Origin: Alicyclobacillus sp. SO9
GTDB lineage: Bacteria > Bacillota > Bacilli > Alicyclobacillales > Alicyclobacillaceae
Assembly: GCF_016406125.1 (NCBI RefSeq)
Contig: NZ_CP066339.1
Coordinates: forward strand, 1,240,001-1,304,000
Reading direction: 5' to 3'
DNA length: 64,000 nucleotides
The notes beneath the pieces are model-generated. The model ran no database searches. It saw nothing but the letters and a program-made list of their open reading frames with translations, and was not told where the DNA came from. Position 1 is the stretch's first letter. Each line of letters opens with the position of its first letter. The position numbers and the translations under genes are program-made. This document shows, in pieces, positions 29,918 through 38,437 of this stretch.

Positions 29918-29943
29918 CCCGCCCACAGAGGGCGGGATTTTCG
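29918..29943 (+). terminator. Intrinsic terminator after the YjcZ-like gene
   Basis: CCCGCCC-ACAGA-GGGCGGG followed by ATTTT. A strong GC stem about 100 bases after the peptide gene. Confidence 0.85.
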
Positions 29944-29976
29944 TGTTGTAACGCTTTTTGCCGGCTGACTTTCAGG

Positions 29977-30004
29977 TTGACATCTGTATAATTATCCTTA
30001 AAAT
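29977..30004 (+). promoter_or_regulatory. Candidate sigma-A promoter of lysA
   Basis: TTGACA (29977-29982) and TAAAAT (29999-30004) are 16 bases apart. The predicted start of transcription (~30011) lies beyond ATG 30008, favouring a later lysA start. TATAAT at 29986-29991 is an alternative -10. Confidence 0.45.
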
Positions 30005-30034
30005 TGAATGCATTCTATCAGGGCGGTGAGTAGT

Positions 30035-31405
30035 TTGGAGTTTCCAGAAACGAGAGTGTTTCCAGGAACCATGCAGATCTCTGAGGACGGACAACTTTAT
30101 ATTGGCGGCTGCAGTACCACACAACTTGCCCAAACATATGGTACACCTTTGTTTGTTTATGATGAAGACTTATTACGAGCAAATATCCAGGCCTTTCACA
30201 AGGCTTTTCAGCAGTTTGATGTGGATTACAGCGTGGCTTACGCTTCCAAAGCGTTTTGTACAAAAGCCATTATACAACTGGTACAGGAAGAAGGCTGTGC
30301 ACTTGACGTCGTTTCAGGCGGAGAGTTATACACAGCTTTGGCGGCTGGTATGAAGCCGGAGCACATCCATTTTCACGGCAATAACAAGACAAGAGACGAA
30401 CTGGAGTATGCTGTGGAGCAGAGCATTGGTACGGTTGTCGTAGACAATTTTGATGAATTGATTCTGCTAAACAACATTGCCAAGGCTAAAGCAAAGGCAG
30501 TACGAATCTTGTTGCGAATTTCGCCCGGCGTGGAAGCACATACCCATGAATACATTGCGACAGGGCAACAGGACAGCAAATTTGGCTTTGACTTGGAGTC
30601 CGGTCAGGCGCATGACGCAATAGTTCGCTTGACCGAATTACCACACCTTCAATGCATTGGGTTGCACGCACACATCGGATCACAGATTTTTGACAGCCGA
30701 GGTTTCATGGAGGCGGTGTCCAGACTTGGCAAGTTGTTTGATGAAGCACAGCGGCTGGGTCTGGACTTTCCTGTTATGAATCTTGGCGGCGGATTTGGTA
30801 TTCGATATACGGATGAGGACCATCCCATTCCAATCGTAGACATGATCCGTGACACAGTTCAAGCTGTCATCCAACATTTTGCGGAGAAAGGCCGCCCGTG
30901 CCCGGAAATCTGGGTGGAACCCGGACGCGCCATTGTTGGACCGGCGGGTGCCACGCTCTATACAGTCGGATCACGAAAACAGATTTCCGGCATCCGCAAC
31001 TATGTTTCCGTTGACGGGGGCATGGTTGACAACCCGCGTTTGGCGCTGTACGGGGCCAGATACGAAGCGTTGCTGGCCAATCGAGCCAATGATACGGATG
31101 ACGGCATCTGGTCTGTTGCGGGTAAGTCGTGTGAAAGTGGAGATATGTTAATTTGGGATATTCCGCTGCCTCATCCTCAGCCTAATGATATTTTGTGTGT
31201 ACTTTCAACGGGTGCCTACAATTATTCGATGGCAAGTCACTACAATCGCATTCCTCACCCCGCGGTGGTTTTTGTTCGAGACGGTAAAGCACGGAAGGTG
31301 GTTCGCCGCGAGACGTGGGAAGACGTTACTCGGTTTGACTGTGATTGCGATGATGAACCCGTTTCACTTGCTGCGGTCAGTGCCAGTGTAAATGACGAAG
31401 TGTAA
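30035..31405 (+). CDS. lysA: Diaminopimelate decarboxylase
   Basis: A PLP enzyme that makes lysine from meso-diaminopimelate. The PLP lysine is in YASKAF; HIGSQI, NLGGGFGIRY, EPGRAIVGPAG and CESGD are conserved fold type III motifs. TTG 30035 (456 aa), preceded by GGGCGGTGAG, is preferred; ATG 30008 has no ribosome site, and ATG 30071 (MQISEDG) is also possible. The gene stands alone. A 15-bp tandem repeat runs through its stop. Confidence 0.93.
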   Translation: MEFPETRVFPGTMQISEDGQLYIGGCSTTQLAQTYGTPLFVYDEDLLRANIQAFHKAFQQFDVDYSVAYASKAFCTKAIIQLVQEEGCALDVVSGGELYTALAAGMKPEHIHFHGNNKTRDELEYAVEQSIGTVVVDNFDELILLNNIAKAKAKAVRILLRISPGVEAHTHEYIATGQQDSKFGFDLESGQAHDAIVRLTELPHLQCIGLHAHIGSQIFDSRGFMEAVSRLGKLFDEAQRLGLDFPVMNLGGGFGIRYTDEDHPIPIVDMIRDTVQAVIQHFAEKGRPCPEIWVEPGRAIVGPAGATLYTVGSRKQISGIRNYVSVDGGMVDNPRLALYGARYEALLANRANDTDDGIWSVAGKSCESGDMLIWDIPLPHPQPNDILCVLSTGAYNYSMASHYNRIPHPAVVFVRDGKARKVVRRETWEDVTRFDCDCDDEPVSLAAVSASVNDEV

Positions 31406-31433
31406 GAAGACGAAGTGTAAGAAGACGAAGTGT
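31394..31433 (+). repeat. 15-bp tandem repeat across the lysA stop
   Basis: GACGAAGTGTAAGAA occurs twice and is followed by a truncated third copy. The first copy contains the lysA TAA at 31403-31405, so again the stop codon lies within a tandem duplication. Confidence 0.85.
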
Positions 31434-31585
31434 CAGTCGTAACGATTTATCCCTAGAATGTTCTTTGTCTTGGCAACACGACGGTACTTTTGAGTGTTAG
31501 TATAGAGACGGGAGCACATGTCAGTCTGCCCAAAAAGGGGTGTTTCTGGGCCTCATTTCGTATGCAGCTATGAAGGTGGTGGACC

Positions 31586-32482
31586 ATGCCGTTTGTGGCA
31601 CTGTTGCTGGTCAGCGCATTATGGGGAATTCACCCTGTGGTAGGGAAAGTGGCTGAGCAGGAATTAAATCCAACCGCATTGACGGTGTGGCGCTTTACGC
31701 TTGGAGCCCTTTGCTATTTGCCTTTTTACGGACGTTTTCGGAGATGGTTCCAGTTATCAGCGCGAATGGTGATTTTTCTTGGCTTGGGCACCCTGTGCTG
31801 GGCCATGCTGTATCCCTTGTTTTACTATCAGTCGTTACATGACTTACCGCCTGTTGAGACTTTACTTATCATCAATACAGCTCCGCTTCTCGCCGCTGTG
31901 TTTGGATGGATGTTTCTGCGTGAACGGCTGACGGGTCGGGAGTGGAGCGGAATTACCTTGTCTTTTCTCGGTATTCTTGTGCTAGTCGCAGGAGAATGGA
32001 CAGGAACCCATCACATCCTTGGTGTTGTTTACGCTGGTTTGGCAGTGTTGGCTTTTTCCGCCTATACGCTGTTGTCCCGCGTCATGTTTAAAGAGTTACC
32101 GTTATTGGATGTGCTGGTGATGACATCGACAACCGGTGCTGTAATGCTGTGGGTGTACACTCTTGTTACGGGTCAGTTCGTACCCACTGCAAACGCTTTA
32201 GGCGCTTTGACAGCATCCGGCTGGATGCAACTTTTATACATTGTCCTGTTTGTAAGTACTTTGGCGTACGCCTTGTATGGGTATGGGTTGCGGCGCGCAC
32301 CTGCTGGAATTGGCTCAGCCCTAACCTTTTATCCACAAGTGATCTTTACAGCGCTGGCCCAATGGCTTTGGCTTGGCCAGGCTCCAACGGGTCTGACTCT
32401 GATGAGCGCTGCTGCAATTCTTGGCGGTACAGCGCTTGTCAGTTTGCGCTTGAGAAAGGGGGAATCTGAACCAAGTGGCTGA
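31586..32482 (+). CDS. EamA/DMT family transporter
   Basis: A 298-residue inner-membrane protein with ten hydrophobic helices in two EamA repeats. The first begins LVSALWGIHPVVGK and contains ALTVWRFTLGAL; the second begins near residue 150 (HHILGVVYAGLAVLAFSAY). Such proteins export metabolites or amino acids; the substrate is unknown. ATG 31586 has GAAGGTGG upstream. Its 3' end overlaps the next gene by eight bases, so the two are co-transcribed. Confidence 0.85.
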   Translation: MPFVALLLVSALWGIHPVVGKVAEQELNPTALTVWRFTLGALCYLPFYGRFRRWFQLSARMVIFLGLGTLCWAMLYPLFYYQSLHDLPPVETLLIINTAPLLAAVFGWMFLRERLTGREWSGITLSFLGILVLVAGEWTGTHHILGVVYAGLAVLAFSAYTLLSRVMFKELPLLDVLVMTSTTGAVMLWVYTLVTGQFVPTANALGALTASGWMQLLYIVLFVSTLAYALYGYGLRRAPAGIGSALTFYPQVIFTALAQWLWLGQAPTGLTLMSAAAILGGTALVSLRLRKGESEPSG

Positions 32483-32939
32483 CGATCTCGTTCTATATTT
32501 CGCATTTGGATCATGCATGAGCCCACAGGACTTTCAGCGGACGGTACCGCAGTTTGAGATCCTCGGCCCGGCAGTATTGCAGGATTACAAAGTAGCGTTT
32601 ACCCACTATGCAGCGGGACGTGCCGGCGGTGTCGCAGATATTGTGAGCGCACCTGGACGGCAAGTTGAAGGTGTCCTTTATCAGTTTCCTGTTGTGTATC
32701 TTAGTAGACTTGATGAACGGGAAGGTGTTCCCGAAAATACTTATGAACGCATCACAGTGGACGTCTCCCTCAATCATCAAACAAAATCTGCTGTGACGTA
32801 TACCATTGTTACGAAGTCGGAGACTGAATTGGCACCGAGTAATCTCTACCGTGATATCATTCTTGACGGAGCTGCACTGCTCAGTGAAAATTACCGGCGA
32901 CAGTTGCGGGAGCATATGGAGCAGTTGCAATCGGAGTGA
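32475..32939 (+). CDS. Gamma-glutamylcyclotransferase-like protein
   Basis: A 154-residue protein with the GGCT/AIG2-like fold signature YFAFGSCMSPQDF (family form YGSN/S near the N-terminus) and a probable catalytic Glu in SRLDEREGVPENTYER. The family cleaves gamma-glutamyl groups to 5-oxoproline; bacterial members have varied or unknown substrates. GTG 32475 overlaps the transporter gene, suggesting a shared metabolite, but this is speculative. Confidence 0.75.
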   Translation: MADDLVLYFAFGSCMSPQDFQRTVPQFEILGPAVLQDYKVAFTHYAAGRAGGVADIVSAPGRQVEGVLYQFPVVYLSRLDEREGVPENTYERITVDVSLNHQTKSAVTYTIVTKSETELAPSNLYRDIILDGAALLSENYRRQLREHMEQLQSE

Positions 32940-33079
32940 GGGATTTTAGCTTTTTTGGCTTTTTTGGCTTCGGGAGTCAATCGCTGAGTATTGAGTTTTG
33001 GTGCGTGTTTCAATGCTGTATTTGAGTTGGTCCACTGCATTCGCATGCGGGTTAACCAGACAGGAGAGGGGAACAGATA

Positions 33080-34609
33080 ATGCTGACAGCCAGACAACAG
33101 AGTTTGTTGGACTTAATTGTAGAGACATCCACCAATCTTCCGCCAGATGTAAGGCGCGCTTTGAAAAAAGCTCAAATTGAGGAAGAGACAGGAACGCGGG
33201 CCTCTCTTGCCCTGAACACGATTGTCGACAACATTGTGTCCGCTGAGGAAGACACTCAGCCAATTTGTCAGGATACTGGAATGCCTACGTTCATTGTCCA
33301 TACTCCAGTCGGTTTCAATCAAATGGACTTTTCAAAAGACATTGAGGTTGCAATACAGGAAGCTACAAAGCTGGGGAAATTGCGTCCGAACTCCGTCGAT
33401 CCGTTGACAGGCAAGAACACCGGGGACAACATCGGCCCTGGGACACCTGTCATTCATTATCACCAATGGAATCGTGACGATGTAGAAGTGAAATTGATCC
33501 TGAAAGGCGGCGGATGCGAAAACAAAAACATCCAGTATGCGCTGCCGACGGAATTAGAAGGCTTAGGACGAGCCGGCCGTGATTTAGAGGGAATTCGCAA
33601 GTGTATTCTTCACGCAGTGTATCAGGCTCAAGGATACGGCTGCAGTGCTGGCTTCATCGGCGTAGGCATCGGCGGGGACAGAACTGCAGGCTATGAACTC
33701 GCCAAGGAGCAGTTGTTTCGCCCGCTGGAAGACACCAACCCCAATGAGACCCTGGCCAAGTTGGAAGAGTACGTCATGGAGAAAGGCAATCAATTAGAGA
33801 TTGGCACCATGGGATTTGGCGGCAAGGTCTCCCTGCTTGGCTGCAAAATTGGCGTCATGAACCGAATTCCTGCCAGTTTCTACGTATCTGTGGCTTATAA
33901 TTGCTGGGCCTTCCGTCGCTTGGGTGTCATCATGAATGCACAAGACGGAACGATTACGAAGTGGCAGTATCGTGACAAGCCGGAAGGTATGGAGCGTCCA
34001 GAAGGCAGTTTCGATGAAGACAGTGCCATTGTTTTGCAAGCTCCTGTATCCGAAGAACAGATTCGCAGCTTAAAGGTCGGCGATGTGGTACTCATTAAGG
34101 GTGAAATTCATACCGGCAGAGATGAGTTGCATAAATACCTGATGCAAAACGACGCGCCGGTAGACCTAAGAGGCGGTATTGTGTATCACTGTGGGCCCGT
34201 CATGCTGCAGGATGATGACGGGAACTGGCAAGTGAAGGCAGCAGGACCCACTACAAGTTCCCGTGAAGAGCCTTATCAAGCGGACATTATTGAGAAGTTT
34301 GGATTGCGGGCTGTTATTGGAAAAGGCGGTATGGGACCGAAAACCTTGGCCGGCCTGCAGAAAAGCGGCGCAGTCTACCTGAACGCAATTGGCGGCGCAG
34401 CACAGTACTATGCACGCTCAGTGAAACAGGTCAAGAGTGTCGATTTTCTTGAAGAATTTGGAGTTCCAGAAGCCATGTGGCACCTTGAAGTAGAAGGATT
34501 CCCTGCAATTGTCACAATGGATGCCAACGGCAACAGTCTGCACAAAGAAGTGGCAGATGGTTCCATGGTAAAACTCGTTGAATTAAAGGACGACCCGGTT
34601 TTGATTTAA
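33080..34609 (+). CDS. fumA: Class I fumarate hydratase (iron-sulfur)
   Basis: A single-chain 509-residue fumarase of the oxygen-sensitive [4Fe-4S] class, interconverting fumarate and malate in the TCA cycle. Cluster cysteines are visible in PICQDTGMP, GGGCENKN and YGCSAGF. The C-terminal half holds the second domain (IHTGRDELHKYLM and GPTTSSREEPYQADIIEKF, given in part). ATG 33080 follows GGAGAGGGG. A strong terminator follows. A related tartrate dehydratase is less likely because the two domains are fused as in fumarase. Confidence 0.92.
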   Translation: MLTARQQSLLDLIVETSTNLPPDVRRALKKAQIEEETGTRASLALNTIVDNIVSAEEDTQPICQDTGMPTFIVHTPVGFNQMDFSKDIEVAIQEATKLGKLRPNSVDPLTGKNTGDNIGPGTPVIHYHQWNRDDVEVKLILKGGGCENKNIQYALPTELEGLGRAGRDLEGIRKCILHAVYQAQGYGCSAGFIGVGIGGDRTAGYELAKEQLFRPLEDTNPNETLAKLEEYVMEKGNQLEIGTMGFGGKVSLLGCKIGVMNRIPASFYVSVAYNCWAFRRLGVIMNAQDGTITKWQYRDKPEGMERPEGSFDEDSAIVLQAPVSEEQIRSLKVGDVVLIKGEIHTGRDELHKYLMQNDAPVDLRGGIVYHCGPVMLQDDDGNWQVKAAGPTTSSREEPYQADIIEKFGLRAVIGKGGMGPKTLAGLQKSGAVYLNAIGGAAQYYARSVKQVKSVDFLEEFGVPEAMWHLEVEGFPAIVTMDANGNSLHKEVADGSMVKLVELKDDPVLI

Positions 34610-34630
34610 CAGCAATCCTGTTGTGAATTG

Positions 34631-34672
34631 TTAGGGCTGCGTTGTTCTCACGGACAACACAGCCCTAATTTT
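34631..34672 (+). terminator. Intrinsic terminator after fumarase
   Basis: TTAGGGCTGCGTTGT (34631-34645) pairs with ACAACACAGCCCTAA (34654-34668) with one mismatch, followed by TTTT. Confidence 0.92.
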
Positions 34673-35009
34673 GTAGTGCGAGCAGCAACTCTCAGCATGG
34701 CAATGTACCTGCTGCCTGCTGCCACTGAGCCTTGAGCATTTGAAACACACCGCTCGCGCGGATTGCCAAGCCGATGGTATGCCTCCATGGCAAGCCGCCC
34801 TCGTTCCCTGCCTGCAACGAACAATATACGATTCTCCTGATGCAGTTGCTTTTTTCATCAAATCCAGTGACTCCTAATGATTCTATTCATACCGTTCATA
34901 CCATTTATGGTGTGGATCCCGTTGCCCTCGTTGCCCCTGTTGCCCCGGTGCTAGGTCTGGGACCGGTGCCAGGGCTGGTGCTGATGAGGGGTCAGGCTCG
35001 GTGAGGCTG
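34673..35009. other. Non-coding region before array C1
   Basis: No convincing gene. From about 34918 to 34985 there are imperfect repeats of GTTGCCCC and GGTGCTGG-type words that lead directly into array C1. The whole interval 34610-36421 is devoid of genes. Confidence 0.5.
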
Positions 35010-35251
35010 TTAGTGACTCGAAAGATCATTATTGGCGGATGTCGCGATGCCTTAGTGATCGGAAAGATCACTAAGGCCACCTGACCAAGGTATTAGTGTC
35101 ATGAATGGACACTAAACTCCCGAGCGTGCGGCGGGAGCGTAGGTAATAGGAATCAACGGGATCCCTATTGTAGAGGGACCGCTGGCAATAGTGAGAGAAT
35201 CGATCACTAATGCTTCACCGGTGCCGTGATAGGGAGCGAAAGGATCACTAA
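35010..35251 (+). repeat. Family I six-palindrome array, copy C1
   Basis: Sites are centred at 35021, 35063, 35104, 35157, 35199 and 35240 (spacings 42, 41, 53, 42, 41). Site 2 is a perfect TTAGTGATC-GGAAA-GATCACTAA and site 3 is the TTAGTGTC/GGACACTAA type. From site 4 to the end it is almost identical to copy C2. Confidence 0.92.
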
Positions 35252-35332
35252 CCGGCAGGAGCGAGAGCAAACTTGCCTATAACGGGAGCTTGGAACGGTT
35301 CGCTGCCGGCCAGGACTGGGTGAGCGAGGCAG

Positions 35333-35573
35333 TTAGTGATCGCGATGATCCTTAATGGTGCTGGCCCAATGGGATTGTGATCCCAAAGATCATTAATGTC
35401 AGGTTGCCCAAGCCATTAGTGTCATGAAAGGACACTAATCTGAGTAGAGTCAGGGGGGACGTGGATTATAGGGATCAACGGGATCCCTATTGTAGAGGGA
35501 CCGCTGGCAATAGTGAGAGAATCGATCACTAATGCTTCACCGGTGCCGTGATAGGGAGCGAAAGGATCACTAA
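35333..35573 (+). repeat. Family I six-palindrome array, copy C2
   Basis: Sites are centred at 35344, 35385, 35427, 35479, 35521 and 35562 (spacings 41, 42, 52, 42, 41). Site 4 is a perfect ATAGGGATC-AACGG-GATCCCTAT. The centre of its first site lies 104 bp from the last site of C1, again close to whole helical turns. The spacer between sites 1 and 2 is identical to that in copy E. Confidence 0.92.
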
Positions 35574-35875
35574 GCAACGGCATCACGAACCAACTCGCCA
35601 AAATTCACGCCCGCATCAATTTAACGGGTTCTAAGTGTATGAGGAGCATTTTCCCGCCCGTCTTTTTCGCCAATATCGTTCGAACTCGCGGACCCCAGCG
35701 CGGTGCTGCCGAGACTGGGATGGGGCTGGAAACGGAAGGAGCAGAGACAAAGCGACCGCGTAGAGAGGACCGCCGGGCAGATGGCTGAGCAGGAGGTGAA
35801 GACGCGATCGCGGAGAGGGAGGACTAGGACCGTGGGTGGCGACGACTTCGAAGTATAACACCAGAGTCGAGGAAA
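35574..35875. other. Non-coding region between C2 and the family II array
   Basis: About 300 bases in which I see no credible gene, promoter or terminator. An open minus-strand frame exists but has protein-unlike composition. Confidence 0.5.
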
Positions 35876-36062
35876 ATAGAGATCCGAGAGGTGCTTATCG
35901 TCTAAAATCAGTATCCGACCATCCAAATAAACCGCTGAGACAAGCTTATTTCCAAGTTTGTCTCAGAATTCGACAGCCATTGGGGTGGTTAAGCACTTGG
36001 GAGGAGCTTATTTGTATGGGCATAGAGCCTCAAGCCCATATAAGCGTCCCAGGGATCGCTAT
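35876..36062. repeat. Family II four-palindrome array, copy 1
   Basis: Four 23-bp sites centred at 35887, 35938, 36000 and 36051 (spacings 51, 62, 51). The outer sites are mirror images: ATAGAGAT-N7-GTGCTTAT and ATAAGCGT-N7-ATCGCTAT. The inner sites end in AAGCTTAT and GAGCTTAT. The ends therefore act as 23-bp terminal inverted repeats. No ORF; function unknown. Confidence 0.82.
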
Positions 36063-36421
36063 TTGTGCTGACCAGCTTCACGGGATCACCCACCGTCACA
36101 GTCTCGTCACATCTCAACTGCGTCAGGTGCCCATTTGTGGCGGATTTGTGAAGGGAGTGCTCTAGGAGTGCTCTAAGAGTGCTCTACCTGGGGCGGTCGA
36201 TTGCTCCTCTCGTTCCGGCTGGAACAATGCTGTTTTCCGTTGGTGGAGTGTTTGCGTGAAGTGACTTGTGAAGTCACGATGGAAATGAAGTACAATACAA
36301 GGACACACGGATGCTATGTGGGTAAAAGCAGTTATCGCGAGCCTGACAGCAAAGGCTGCGGTTTTAGCTTGGATTTCAGTGAAGTAAAGTGAAAAGGTCA
36401 TGACTTTGGGGGATTGTCCAA
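36063..36421. other. Upstream region of the phosphorylase-deaminase gene
   Basis: Contains three tandem copies of GGAGTGCTCTA-like units (36155-36187) and a perfect palindrome GTGACTT-GTG-AAGTCAC at 36261-36277. TACAAT at about 36291-36296 could be the -10 of the downstream gene, with the palindrome acting as an operator at its -35 side. Confidence 0.4.
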
Positions 36422-38338
36422 ATGACTGAGCAAGTGGATGCACAGAACCTGATTCATAAGAAACGAACAGGAAATGCCTTGACGGATGCCGAACTGCAGA
36501 ACCTGATTCGAGCCTACGTCGAGGGACAAGTTCCTGACTATCAAATGAGTGCGTTTGCGATGGCTGTTTGTCTTAACGGAATGTCTGATATGGAGACTAC
36601 GGCCTTGACACTAGCCATGGCACATTCCGGCGATACGCTGGATCTGACATCCATTCCGGGTATTCCGGTGGATAAGCACAGTACCGGCGGCGTCGCAGAC
36701 ACCACGACGTTAGTGCTGGCCCCTCTGGCTGCGTCCATTGGCATTCCAGTAGCAAAGATGTCAGGGCGCGGCCTCGGCCACACAGGCGGAACCATCGACA
36801 AACTCGAATCCATTCCAGGTTTTTCGACGCAACTTTCCACTGAAGAGTTTCTGCGTCAAGTCCGTGAAGTTGGCATTGCCGTAACAGGTCAGACGGGCGA
36901 TTTGGCTCCCGCCGACAAAAAACTCTACGCATTGAGAGATGTCACTGATACGGTTCAATCCATTCCACTCATAGCAAGTTCAATTATGAGTAAAAAATTG
37001 GCTAGTGGTGCTAAAGCAATTGTTCTTGACGTAAAAGTGGGCACAGGGGCATTTATGAAGACGGAGGCTGAGGCTCGCAAACTAGCCGAGACGATGGTCA
37101 ACATCGGACGACTGGCAAAGCGCCCGGTGACTGCGGTGCTGACAAGAATGGATGAACCTTTGGGGCGGGCTGTCGGAAATGCCCTGGAAGTACGAGAAGC
37201 CATTTTGACTTTGCGAGGGCAAGGGTCTCCCGAGTTACGAGAACTGTGTCTCGTGTTAGGAAGTGAGATGGCCGTATTGGCAGGCAAGGCGGCGGATATA
37301 AAAGAAGGAAGGAGATTGCTCGAGGACGCATTGTCTTCTGGAATGGCGCTGAAAAAGTTTAAAGAGTTTGTTGTGGCGCAACACGGTGACTCAAGAGTGG
37401 CAGACGATCTGACGCTGCTTCCGCAAGCCAAAGTCGTGAAGTATCTAAAAGCGGACGTGGACGGCAGTGTGCAAGAAATTATTGCCGATCAACTGGGATT
37501 AGAAGCCATGCATTTGGGTGCGGGAAGAGCCAACAAAGAAGACCGGATTGATGTCAGTGTTGGCATTGTGTTGCACCGCAAGACGGGACACCCAGTGGTG
37601 AAAGGGGAAGTCCTTGCCGAAATTCATGCAGATTCCGAGGAAGCTGCACAAAGAGCACTGGATGGGGTTCGTGCATGTATTGTCATTGGCCCGATGGCTC
37701 AGTTCCCCACTCCTTTGGTGATTGACACCATCCGTTGGGTGAATTCGAAGACACCCGAAGGGAGTCGACGCGCTTCGGACAAAGTCGATGCCGCGATGAA
37801 TAAAAGGGAGAGCAAGAGAATCGTCGCGAGCGAGGAAACAGTGGAGAGCAAGCGTCAGGTTCGGGAAATCAACAAGGATGAGTCAGGAGAGTCAGAAGAG
37901 TCACATGAATCAAAGGGATCCCTCAGTGCATCAGACCCGTCTTTGCACTTGCTCCACGAAGCAGAATCAGCTCTTAAAAAGGCATATGTTCCCTATTCCC
38001 ATTTTCCTGTTGGCGCCGCTGTGCAATTGGCAAATGGTCAAGTGTTCACGGGATGCAACATCGAAAATGCTTCTTACTCACTGACAAATTGTGCTGAGCG
38101 TACCGCTGTGTTCACTGCAATCATGAATGGACTATCTCGTGATAATCCTCCAGTAGCGCTGGCGGTCACAGCACAAAGCAATGTACCAGTGGCCCCCTGC
38201 GGCGCTTGCAGGCAGGTTCTTGCTGAATTTTGTCCTCCGAGCATGCCTGTCTATTTGAGCAATGTTAACGGTGACACAAAGTTTACAACTGTAGGAGACC
38301 TGCTTCCGTACGCCTTTGACAGCAGTCAGATGGAGTGA
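36422..38338 (+). CDS. Pyrimidine-nucleoside phosphorylase fused to cytidine deaminase
   Basis: A 638-residue two-enzyme fusion. Residues 1-~435 are a pyrimidine-nucleoside phosphorylase (KHSTGGVADTTTLVLAPL, SGRGLGHTGGTIDKLESIPG, SSIMSKKLASGA), which splits uridine or thymidine with phosphate. Residues ~505-638 are a cytidine deaminase with NIENASYSLTNCAERTAVF (the CAE motif) and PCGACRQVL as zinc site. A charged linker of ~60 residues, rich in Glu, Ser and Lys, joins them. Cytidine could thus be deaminated and phosphorolysed by one protein. ATG 36422 has a weak GGGGGA site. The domains are usually separate genes (pdp, cdd). Confidence 0.92.
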   Translation: MTEQVDAQNLIHKKRTGNALTDAELQNLIRAYVEGQVPDYQMSAFAMAVCLNGMSDMETTALTLAMAHSGDTLDLTSIPGIPVDKHSTGGVADTTTLVLAPLAASIGIPVAKMSGRGLGHTGGTIDKLESIPGFSTQLSTEEFLRQVREVGIAVTGQTGDLAPADKKLYALRDVTDTVQSIPLIASSIMSKKLASGAKAIVLDVKVGTGAFMKTEAEARKLAETMVNIGRLAKRPVTAVLTRMDEPLGRAVGNALEVREAILTLRGQGSPELRELCLVLGSEMAVLAGKAADIKEGRRLLEDALSSGMALKKFKEFVVAQHGDSRVADDLTLLPQAKVVKYLKADVDGSVQEIIADQLGLEAMHLGAGRANKEDRIDVSVGIVLHRKTGHPVVKGEVLAEIHADSEEAAQRALDGVRACIVIGPMAQFPTPLVIDTIRWVNSKTPEGSRRASDKVDAAMNKRESKRIVASEETVESKRQVREINKDESGESEESHESKGSLSASDPSLHLLHEAESALKKAYVPYSHFPVGAAVQLANGQVFTGCNIENASYSLTNCAERTAVFTAIMNGLSRDNPPVALAVTAQSNVPVAPCGACRQVLAEFCPPSMPVYLSNVNGDTKFTTVGDLLPYAFDSSQME

Positions 38339-38437
38339 TGTCAATTCCATTGTGACCTTTGCCAGGTTGCTGCGTAAGCTGGTGTTTCAGTGTACAGTAT
38401 AGGAATAAGATGTAATTCAGGAAACGGAGGTTGTCTA

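Noticed and set aside
35010-35573. CRISPR array
   Set aside because: The repeated units are short imperfect palindromes with conserved-length spacers; some spacers are identical between copies, repeats vary, and no cas genes are present.
35621-35926. Minus-strand 101-codon frame
   Set aside because: Composition is not protein-like, no ribosome site, and it runs into family II site 1.
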